This document shows, piece after piece, positions 35,326 through 41,615 of a stretch of 48,783 nucleotides of DNA (position 1 is the first letter of the stretch; the number at the start of each line of letters is the position of its first letter). Source of the DNA: an uncultured Clostridium sp. Lineage in GTDB: Bacteria > Bacillota > Clostridia > Peptostreptococcales > Peptostreptococcaceae. The stretch lies in the NCBI GenBank assembly GCA_945931665.1, contig CAMEPL010000011.1:1-48783 (forward strand), written 5' to 3'. A model generated the notes under the pieces. It ran no database searches, was not told the origin of the DNA, and was given only the letters and a program-made list of their open reading frames with translations. Position numbers and translations under genes: made by a program.

Positions 35326-36561
35326 TTATATTCTATCTAATACTTCTTTTATTATAGCTGGTGCTTTTCTACATTTAGATTCTTCAACTGCGCAAACTGC
35401 AAATCTTAATCCCATTTTTAAAGGAACTAAATAAAGATTTTCTTTTGCTAGTTCTTCACAAGCCTTCATAGGGTTATCACATGGTATACTTGTAAAGAAT
35501 CCATCTCTATATGGTAGAATGTCTAGTCCACATTCTTTAGCACCTTCAACAAAAGCCTTTGCTCTTACTAAAAGCATGTCTTTATATGAATTTTTTTCTG
35601 TTTCATATTCTTCATATTTTTTGCTATCAGCAACTATTTCTGATAATACAGTCATTGGTGCTCTATTACAATTTGACCAAGTAGCTCTACATGAGTGCAT
35701 TAATGAATAATAAAACTCTTCTGCAACATCTTCATCTGAAGATATTCCTATTGCAGCACCCATTCTCATACCATATGCCGTAAATCCTTTTGACATACTA
35801 AATGCTACTATAGTAAGTATGTTATTTGGTAAATTTCCAAATTTCTTAAAGAATTTTCTACTTGCGTCATCATCTCTAACAAAATCTATATATGCAACAT
35901 CTACAAGAAATACTATTTTCTTTGTAGTATCTTTAGCTGCCTCTTTAGCTAAATCTAATACTTTATCCCAATCTTCATCACTTAAACTATATCCAGTTGG
36001 ATTATTTCCTGGTGAATTTATTATAGTAAATATTTTACCTTGTTTGTTTAAAATTTCTGTAAATTTTTCAGTAAAAGATGCTATATTAAATTTTCCATCT
36101 TCATCGAATAAGGCATAATTTTGTATACCTCTTTTTGTTTCTTCAGCTATTATTCCGTATGGAGACCAATACCAATCTGAAACTAATACATCTTCCCCTT
36201 CATCAGTATAGTTATACATAGCTAATTTTATAGCACCACTACCACCTGGTGATGCCACAACTCTAACATAGCCTTCTGGATCATTTCCTTTGAAACAAAC
36301 CTTTTTTACTGCTTCTTGATATGCTGGTTGACCACCAATAGAAGCATATGCTGAAATTTCTTCATTAGGTAAACTTTTAAGTTGATCATATACTGTTTTC
36401 ATGGCTATTAATTTCCCATTGTCATCCATCAAAGCCCCTATTGTTGCATTAATAACTTTGTCTTTACCACATTCCTTTTCAGCCACTTGAGCTCTTTCAG
36501 ATAAACTAAATATTATGTCGTTTTCCTTTGGCCACTTTGCATGTTCTGCTACCATACTCAT
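35326..36561 (-). CDS. PLP-dependent aminotransferase (aromatic/aspartate type) of the ior cluster
   Basis: This class I/II aminotransferase has 411 residues and would turn an amino acid into the 2-oxoacid substrate of IorAB. Seen are KVINATIGALMDDNGK near 36-51, ASIGGQPAYQEAVKKV near 73-88, VASPGGSGAIKLAMYNY near 100-116, NSPGNNPTGYSLSDEDW near 183-199, VDVAYIDFVRDD near 222, and the PLP-lysine region FSMSKGFTAYGMRMGAAIG near 251-269. It groups loosely with aromatic and branched-chain aminotransferases. An in-frame GTG three codons upstream is part of the GGGGTGA ribosome binding site, so ATG of MSMVAEH is used. It has its own promoter with the same MerR-type operator as iorA, which ties it to the pathway. 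Confidence 0.93.
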   Translation of the reverse strand: MSMVAEHAKWPKENDIIFSLSERAQVAEKECGKDKVINATIGALMDDNGKLIAMKTVYDQLKSLPNEEISAYASIGGQPAYQEAVKKVCFKGNDPEGYVRVVASPGGSGAIKLAMYNYTDEGEDVLVSDWYWSPYGIIAEETKRGIQNYALFDEDGKFNIASFTEKFTEILNKQGKIFTIINSPGNNPTGYSLSDEDWDKVLDLAKEAAKDTTKKIVFLVDVAYIDFVRDDDASRKFFKKFGNLPNNILTIVAFSMSKGFTAYGMRMGAAIGISSDEDVAEEFYYSLMHSCRATWSNCNRAPMTVLSEIVADSKKYEEYETEKNSYKDMLLVRAKAFVEGAKECGLDILPYRDGFFTSIPCDNPMKACEELAKENLYLVPLKMGLRFAVCAVEESKCRKAPAIIKEVLDRI

Positions 36562-36615
36562 ATAAATCACCCCTAATTTTTAAATAATTAAATTATATAT
36601 TAATTTCTTACTTAT

Positions 36616-36647
36616 ATAATAATAAATTCCAGTTATAGGAATGTCAA
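36616..36647 (-). promoter_or_regulatory. Aminotransferase promoter with MerR-type operator
   Basis: Leftward reading gives -35 TTGACA (36642-36647), a 20-nt spacer and -10 TATTAT (36616-36621). The spacer contains the dyad ATTCC (36626-36630)/GGAAT (36638-36642) around AGTTATA. From the left arm through the -35, 22 of 23 bases are the same as in the iorA promoter. Nothing else in the AT-rich DNA around is conserved, so this is a functional element rather than a general repeat. Confidence 0.83.
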
Positions 36648-36769
36648 TAGTAAATAGATGATATTTTACGAAAATTCTCAAAATTATTTTTTACCATTTT
36701 ATGTTTATTTATATCTAAAACTTATATATAATTTAAGTATAGTCTTAATTTGCTTAAGGGGGGATATGT

Positions 36770-36955
36770 ATGGCAGCAGGATGTTCAATGGAAAGAGGAA
36801 TACACGAAGAAGTCCTTTATAAACAAATAAAAGAGGTTGGATATTCTGATTCAGATTTACTAAAATTAATATCTGATAGAGAAAAAAAAGGGAATATTAA
36901 TGATTTTGTTTATAGAGCTTACGTAAGATTAGCTAAAGAAAGAGGCTTAAGATAA
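36770..36955 (+). CDS. Small hypothetical protein, 61 residues
   Basis: This is a soluble helical protein that I do not recognise. It begins MAAGCSMERGIHEEVLYKQI and ends DFVYRAYVRLAKERGLR, which looks like two or three amphipathic helices with charged ends. A single Cys is at position 5. A GGGGGGA site 7 nt before the ATG, a TATAAT at 36727-36732 and a terminator-like hairpin after the stop make a real gene likely. It is divergent from the aminotransferase gene, but no shared motif points to a role in that pathway. Confidence 0.72.
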   Translation: MAAGCSMERGIHEEVLYKQIKEVGYSDSDLLKLISDREKKGNINDFVYRAYVRLAKERGLR

Positions 36956-36959
36956 TTAA

Positions 36960-36999
36960 AAAAGGATCTGAATAAATCCATTTTATTTCAGGTCCTTTT
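36960..36999 (+). terminator. Terminator of the 61-residue gene
   Basis: An imperfect stem of about 15 bp (36960-36974 with 36984-36999) with a short loop is followed by TTTTC. The convergent 66-residue gene ends inside the right arm. Confidence 0.7.
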
Positions 37000-37183
37000 C
37001 TTGTCTAAATTTCATTTTTAAGTTTTTAAAAAATCTTATCATTAAATATATTTCATAAGTCATTGCGACACAACAAATTAGTCTTGTTGTCATATCTGTA
37101 GTATGTAAGGCAAACCTAGTGAAATATAAAAATAAAATTAAATCTACTATAAATATAAGTACATCTAATATCAATTTTTTCAT
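36983..37183 (-). CDS. Small membrane protein, 66 residues
   Basis: This hydrophobic protein has two predicted membrane helices (about residues 3-23, ending LILFLYFTRF, and 32-52) and a basic C-terminal tail (FFKNLKMKFRQEKDLK), probably facing the cytoplasm. I recognise no family. Gene status is moderate: AGGAG directly abuts the ATG with no spacer, which would be poor for initiation. A good promoter (37235-37263) lies upstream, and a hairpin sits between promoter and SD. It overlaps the terminator of the convergent small gene at its 3' end. Confidence 0.55.
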   Translation of the reverse strand: MKKLILDVLIFIVDLILFLYFTRFALHTTDMTTRLICCVAMTYEIYLMIRFFKNLKMKFRQEKDLK

Positions 37184-37194
37184 CTCCTAAACAA

Positions 37195-37220
37195 AAAGCC
37201 CTGATATAAACCAGAGCTTT
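37195..37220 (-). terminator. Hairpin with T tract in the leader of the 66-residue gene
   Basis: A 9-bp stem with one mismatch (37195-37203 with 37212-37220) is followed on the minus strand by TTTTTG. It starts within a few nt of the predicted transcription start and ends just before the SD. It may be the terminator of the DUF134 gene upstream, an attenuator, or a 5' stabilising stem. Confidence 0.6.
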
Positions 37221-37234
37221 CTATATTATTCCTA

Positions 37235-37263
37235 ATAATATCAAATTTTAGTAGTTAAGTCAA
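37235..37263 (-). promoter_or_regulatory. Promoter before the 66-residue gene
   Basis: Leftward reading gives TTGACT (37258-37263), a 17-nt spacer and TATTAT (37235-37240), a near-consensus housekeeping promoter. Transcription would start near 37228, directly before a hairpin. Confidence 0.68.
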
Positions 37264-37272
37264 TATTACCTC

Positions 37273-37294
37273 TTATAGTATGGTTATAGTATGG
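37273..37294. repeat. Tandem 11-bp repeat upstream of a promoter
   Basis: Two perfect adjacent copies of TTATAGTATGG (37273-37283 and 37284-37294). The 11-bp period puts both copies on nearly the same face of the helix, 10 nt upstream of a -35 element, which suits a protein-binding site. The DUF134 helix-turn-helix gene ends 32 nt away. Confidence 0.65.
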
Positions 37295-37326
37295 TTCAAA
37301 ACACTTTTTATCTTAATAAAAATATA

Positions 37327-37785
37327 TTATTTTTTTATGTGCCATTTTTTATGTGATTGTTGTTTTTCACTACCCATAACTTCTGTTGAAAAACATTTTG
37401 GACATATTATCTTATCATGCTCATATTTTACAGTATAAGTATATCCGCATTTTGCACATCTAAATTTGCAAAACTTTGTTGTATAATTTCCATCCACAAT
37501 TGAAATTATCTTGTTTTGAGTTAAGGCTATAGCTATTTTTTTTCTAGCACACTTTATTAGATTTTGAAAGGCTTCGCATGATATTGCCATTTTACTAGCG
37601 CAATCTTCTATAGTAAGTCCTTCTACATCTTTTAGACGTATTGCTTCTATTTCATCTACTCTTATTTCAACTTGATCAGGCTCACAGTCTTTTTTTCCCC
37701 AAGGAGTAAAGTAATTTCCATCTGGATAAAATTTAACCATTTTATACAAAAATTTAACCATTCTAAATTTTGTAGGTTTTATCAT
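37327..37785 (-). CDS. DUF134 family DNA-binding protein with zinc-ribbon tail
   Basis: This 152-residue protein is a predicted cytoplasmic regulator. Its central part, VRVDEIEAIRL-like VEIRVDEIEAIRLKDVEGLTI with CARKKIAIAL, is the DUF134 helix-turn-helix related to sigma-region-4 proteins, preceded by the family's NYFTPWG motif. Unlike many short members it has a C-terminal zinc ribbon, CAKCGYTYTV then CPKCFSTEVM (two CxxC pairs about 20 residues apart). GGAGGG is 7 nt before the ATG of MIKPTK. An in-frame TTG two codons earlier is therefore rejected. It follows the mrp gene by about 230 nt with a terminator between. DUF134 genes often neighbour genes for Fe-S or Mrp proteins. Target sites are unknown. 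Confidence 0.88.
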   Translation of the reverse strand: MIKPTKFRMVKFLYKMVKFYPDGNYFTPWGKKDCEPDQVEIRVDEIEAIRLKDVEGLTIEDCASKMAISCEAFQNLIKCARKKIAIALTQNKIISIVDGNYTTKFCKFRCAKCGYTYTVKYEHDKIICPKCFSTEVMGSEKQQSHKKWHIKK

Positions 37786-37926
37786 TATCAATCCCTCCTA
37801 CATCATCCAGATTAAATTGTAAAAAATATTACTTACTACATTTTATAACATAAAAATAATTATATTCCTATAAAACTTTGCGATAGATATAATTTAGTTA
37901 ATATGATTTATGAGTGAACAAATTAA

Positions 37927-37970
37927 ATAGCGTTACTTACTTAATATATCTTCCAAGTTAGTAACGCTAT
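37927..37970 (-). terminator. Terminator of mrp
   Basis: A perfect 11-bp stem ATAGCGTTACT/AGTAACGCTAT (37927-37937 with 37960-37970) with a 22-nt loop that can pair further. T-rich DNA follows on the minus strand. It lies 45 nt after the mrp stop codon. Confidence 0.8.
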
Positions 37971-38015
37971 ATTTGAATAAAGTTTATACTCTAAAATAAA
38001 TATATTTCTTTTATT

Positions 38016-38867
38016 TTATGCATTTTTTATTTCTATTTCTTTTAATGAATTTAATAAATTTATAACGATAGGATTAAATAATCCTTCAACTTCTTCGTCC
38101 CCATCTTTATAAACTCCAACAGATACATTTCCTAAACCTGCATTCATAGGTAATGTTCCAAGTAAGTTTAATTGTAAGTCATCTAGTAACTTATCAGTGT
38201 CATTTCCTTTAAATATTTCTATCTTTTTACCACAATCTGGGCAAACTATATAGCTCATATTTTCAACTAAACCTATTATTTTTATGTTTAATTTTCTTAC
38301 CATATTTACAGCTTTAGCAACTATCATAGATACCATATCTTGTGGCACTGAAACCATAACTATTCCGCTTATTGGAATTGATTGCATAACTGTTAGTGCA
38401 ACATCACCTGTTCCTGGAGGCATATCTATTAATAAGTAGTCTAATTCTCCCCAAATTACATCTGTATAGAATTGTTTTACAGTATTAGATATCATTGCTC
38501 CCCTCCAGATTACTGGTTGGTTTTCATCTTCTAATAATAGATTAAGTGACATTACTTTTATTCCATCAGCACTTTGAACTGGATATATACAGTTATTAGG
38601 AGCTCCCATTGCTTTTGCATCTTTAACCCCTAAAAGTCTTGGTATACTTGGTCCTGTTATATCAGCATCCAAAATACCTACTTTATATCCTTGTTTTGCT
38701 AAGTTTCTAGCTATAAGTGCAGATACAGTAGATTTCCCTACTCCACCTTTACCACTCATAACTCCTATAATTTTTTTTATATTATTTAGAGGATTGTTTT
38801 CAATACCACAACTTTGTTGGTCTTTTCCACATTCCCCTTTAGATGGACATGATCCACAGTTTGACAT
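38016..38867 (-). CDS. mrp: Mrp/NBP35-family P-loop ATPase, Fe-S cluster carrier
   Basis: Mrp-type ATPases bind and transfer 4Fe-4S clusters to target proteins. The 283-residue chain has a short Cys-rich N-terminus (SNCGSCPSKGECGKDQQSCG), then the deviant Walker A GVMSGKGGVGKSTVSALIA near residues 36-54, the switch regions DADITGPSIPRLLG near 68-81 and DYLLIDMPPGTGD near 141-153. The CxxC of VCPDCGKK near 207 is the cluster-bridging site of the dimer. A start ten codons upstream is possible, but AAGGAGG is 7 nt before MSNCGSC. This anaerobe needs many 4Fe-4S proteins (NifJ, IorA and the iron-sulfur flavoprotein here). The promoter carries a 12-bp direct repeat. Confidence 0.94.
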   Translation of the reverse strand: MSNCGSCPSKGECGKDQQSCGIENNPLNNIKKIIGVMSGKGGVGKSTVSALIARNLAKQGYKVGILDADITGPSIPRLLGVKDAKAMGAPNNCIYPVQSADGIKVMSLNLLLEDENQPVIWRGAMISNTVKQFYTDVIWGELDYLLIDMPPGTGDVALTVMQSIPISGIVMVSVPQDMVSMIVAKAVNMVRKLNIKIIGLVENMSYIVCPDCGKKIEIFKGNDTDKLLDDLQLNLLGTLPMNAGLGNVSVGVYKDGDEEVEGLFNPIVINLLNSLKEIEIKNA

Positions 38868-38887
38868 TCCTGATTCCTCCTTAATTG

Positions 38888-38940
38888 TTTTTAACATTTG
38901 TTGCTAAGTAAATAATAGTATTTTTAACATTTATTGTCAA
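38888..38940 (-). promoter_or_regulatory. mrp promoter with 12-bp direct repeat
   Basis: Leftward reading gives TTGACA (38935-38940), a 17-nt spacer and TATTAT (38912-38917), a near-perfect promoter. AAATGTTAAAAA occurs twice on the minus strand, once in the spacer (38921-38932) and once in the leader (38888-38899), 33 nt apart start to start, about three helical turns. A repressor bound to both copies could block initiation. Confidence 0.65.
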
Positions 38941-39006
38941 TTAATAAGTCATTTTATTTTATATAATAAGCTTTAAACTTAATTTCTTATTATTGACAAA
39001 CTAATC

Positions 39007-40908
39007 TTATACATATATATCAGAGAATTCCACATCCATCATATTTATTTTATTATCTTCATATTTAAAATGGTGTTGTGTTTTATTTTCACTAATTCTT
39101 CTTGGCAGTGTAAATATTATTGAGCAACCTTTTCCTTCTTCACTATTTATCTTTACAGTTCCACCATGCATATGAATCAATGATTTTACTATATAAAGAC
39201 CAATTCCACTTCCTTCTCGTTCACTTTTCATTTTTGTTCTAACTTGTTCAAATCTATCAAAAATAGTTGAAATTTTATCTTTAGGTATTCCAACACCTTC
39301 ATCTTTAACTTCAACAACTACATCTTTTTGGTTTACATTTAAATTTATAAAAATTGTTCCATTTTGTTTGTTAAACTTAATCGCATTTGACAATAAATTT
39401 AATATAACTCTTTCTATAAGATCAGGATCAAAACTAATAATCTCTTCTTCTGTATCTGTATCAAATATTAAATTCATATTCTTTGATTTTATAAAGTGTA
39501 TTACAGATAAACAGGTATCTTCTATAAAACTTACTATGTCTGTATTTATAGGATGCATCTCTATACTCTCTGAATCAATTTTTGTAGAATCTATTAAATT
39601 ATTTATTAATTTTATTAATCTAAATGTATTTTGCTGCATTATATTTATGTATTTTGAGAAATAACTATAATCATCAATATCTAAATTCTCTAATCTTAAT
39701 TTCAATACTTGTATAGAACTCAAAATTAAATTTACAGGTGTTCTAAGCTCATGAGATATATTTGCAAAAAAGTCTAGTCTTATTTTTTCTTTTTCTTCTT
39801 GTAAATTTACATCTTTTGTAACATCAGTTAATATACCTATTCTCTTTATAGTTTTTCCATATTCATCATGTATAGGCAAAAACTTATACTGTATCCACTT
39901 TTCTTTATTATTTTTCAATTTAGCTTTTGCCATACCTTCGTTTAGCTTATCAAATTCATAATTTTCTAATATGCCATATGGTTGTCTTTCACTTTTAAAG
40001 AAATCATTAAATCTATATACATCATGTTCGTAATAATCACATGATTCTTCAAATACAGTTTCATAAGATGGGCTCATGTAAATTATATTTTCCTCATCTC
40101 TTATAAAAAATACTGACTCACAATATTTTGTTATTTCCTTAAAAGTTTTTTCATTTTTATTTAAATTCTCATAAAATCCTGCCCTATTTTTTCTATTAAT
40201 AGCTAGTCCAATAGTACCTATTGAATTATTATTATCATCTAATAACGGCCAGAGTATAGTATCTACAATTGTGTCTCCCCTACTTAGTGGATATGTTTCT
40301 TCAAAAATCTTTATCATATTATCATTTATAACTTCTTTTTCATTATCTCTGAAATTATCACTTTCTTCCTTAGGCCATATATCGTAAGTATTCATACCTT
40401 CTACTTTTGTTCTGTCTAAAAATCCTACTTCATCTAGCCAAGTTTGATTTACAGTTATATAATTCCCTTTTCTGTCTTTTACCCAGAAATAAATACCATT
40501 GGATGTATCTAGCATCTCTGCAAATTTAAAAATTTCTTTTTTAAAATTTAATTTACATATAAATATAAAAGCATTCTCTAAATAATAACCATCAACCTTT
40601 AAATTTATTCCACATAATTTTTCTCCAAAATTTATACTGACAAATTCATTTTTTTCAATTTGCATTAAAAATTTACTTATATTCATACCTTTTTTATTAG
40701 ATTCAAATTTATCATCAATCATTTTTTTTATATTATTTATATTTAAATTATTTTTTCTTGATATTTTTTTTAAAATTTCTATAAAAGAATCATTATAGTC
40801 TATAATATCAAAGTCTATATAGTCCCCATTGTTATCTTTTTGACCTTTTATTTTTATAAATCCCTCTTCACTATTTTTTAGAATTTGTTCGTAAATTTTT
40901 TTACTCAT
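39007..40908 (-). CDS. PAS-domain sensor histidine kinase (orphan)
   Basis: This 633-residue kinase lacks any clear membrane segment, so it is probably a cytoplasmic sensor. Order: an N-terminal region with PAS-like character (about 5-120), a PAS domain near 130-240 (SNGIYFWVKDRKGNYITVNQTW), and a second PAS/PAC near 255-370. HisKA follows with phospho-acceptor His386 in FFANISHELRTPVNLIL. The HATPase domain has N box LNLLSNAIKFN, G1 VKDEGVGIPKDK, F box FDRFEQV and G2 EGSGIGLYIV. A 35-residue tail follows. An ATG two codons upstream is only 1 nt from AGGGG, while ATG of MSKKIYE is 7 nt away and is chosen. No response regulator lies nearby, so it is an orphan kinase; a sporulation or phosphorelay role is possible but not shown. 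Confidence 0.92.
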   Translation of the reverse strand: MSKKIYEQILKNSEEGFIKIKGQKDNNGDYIDFDIIDYNDSFIEILKKISRKNNLNINNIKKMIDDKFESNKKGMNISKFLMQIEKNEFVSINFGEKLCGINLKVDGYYLENAFIFICKLNFKKEIFKFAEMLDTSNGIYFWVKDRKGNYITVNQTWLDEVGFLDRTKVEGMNTYDIWPKEESDNFRDNEKEVINDNMIKIFEETYPLSRGDTIVDTILWPLLDDNNNSIGTIGLAINRKNRAGFYENLNKNEKTFKEITKYCESVFFIRDEENIIYMSPSYETVFEESCDYYEHDVYRFNDFFKSERQPYGILENYEFDKLNEGMAKAKLKNNKEKWIQYKFLPIHDEYGKTIKRIGILTDVTKDVNLQEEKEKIRLDFFANISHELRTPVNLILSSIQVLKLRLENLDIDDYSYFSKYINIMQQNTFRLIKLINNLIDSTKIDSESIEMHPINTDIVSFIEDTCLSVIHFIKSKNMNLIFDTDTEEEIISFDPDLIERVILNLLSNAIKFNKQNGTIFINLNVNQKDVVVEVKDEGVGIPKDKISTIFDRFEQVRTKMKSEREGSGIGLYIVKSLIHMHGGTVKINSEEGKGCSIIFTLPRRISENKTQHHFKYEDNKINMMDVEFSDIYV

Positions 40909-41085
40909 AATCATACCCCTTCTTTAACTTTAGAGTTTAAGTATAATTTTTTTTAATACATTAAATTGTTATACTAATATATTATATTTTTTTATTAATA
41001 AATCCTTTTTTATACAGTTTATTTGTATAAATAATACATTTTTGTCAATAATTATTATTAAAAGTAATAAAAAGGTGGTGCTTTT

Positions 41086-41514
41086 ATGAATAACGTCAAT
41101 TTAGTAGGAAGGCTTGTTTATGATCCTGAATTAAAATACATAAATGATGACAAAGCTTTATGTAAATTCTGTTTAGCAGTATCTAGAGATTATAGAAATA
41201 AAGATGGAGTAATTCCAACAGATTTTATAAATATAGATATATGGGGAAGAAGAGCAGAAGTATTATGTCAATATGCGTCTAAAGGCTCTTTAATAGCAGT
41301 AGAAGGTTCTTTACGAATCGATAAATACATAAATAAAGATGGCGAAAATCGTAAAAAAACAACAATCCATGCAACTAATTTTCATTTTTTAGGTCATAAA
41401 CACCAAGATCATGATAATCGTAAATTATTTAACGATGAAGATTTATTTGACGATGTAATAAATGATGATACAACAATTGAAGGTATATTATCAGAAGATG
41501 AAATACCGTTTTAA
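41086..41514 (+). CDS. ssb: Single-stranded DNA-binding protein
   Basis: SSB binds single-stranded DNA as a tetramer in replication and repair. The 142-residue protein has an OB-fold: MNNVNLVGRLVYDPELKYIND, then CKFCLAVSRDYRN, DFINIDIWGRRAEVLCQYASKGSLIAVEGSLRI, and the acidic C-terminal tip SEDEIPF that binds partner proteins. The linker is short. It stands outside the usual rpsF-ssb-rpsR operon, so it is probably a second SSB of the organism. The ATG has AAGGTGG 7 nt upstream, and a long palindromic terminator follows. It is divergent from the histidine kinase gene. Confidence 0.93.
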   Translation: MNNVNLVGRLVYDPELKYINDDKALCKFCLAVSRDYRNKDGVIPTDFINIDIWGRRAEVLCQYASKGSLIAVEGSLRIDKYINKDGENRKKTTIHATNFHFLGHKHQDHDNRKLFNDEDLFDDVINDDTTIEGILSEDEIPF

Positions 41515-41527
41515 TTAAATTTCAACA

Positions 41528-41563
41528 AAAAAATCTATGGAATATATATTCCATAGATTTTTT
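41528..41563. terminator. Bidirectional terminator after ssb
   Basis: A perfect 36-nt palindrome centred between 41545 and 41546, with A tract left and T tract right. It ends ssb transcription and may also serve the convergent glycogen operon, whose last gene stops at 41616. Confidence 0.9.
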
Positions 41564-41615
41564 ATTTAATTTAAAATATATAACTAATACTTTATTATTC
41601 AAAATTAATAAATTT

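Noticed and set aside
38858-38870. TTGACATTCC near the mrp start, like half of the MerR operator
   Set aside because: It is on the plus strand inside the mrp start codon region, lacks the second arm and a -10; chance match.
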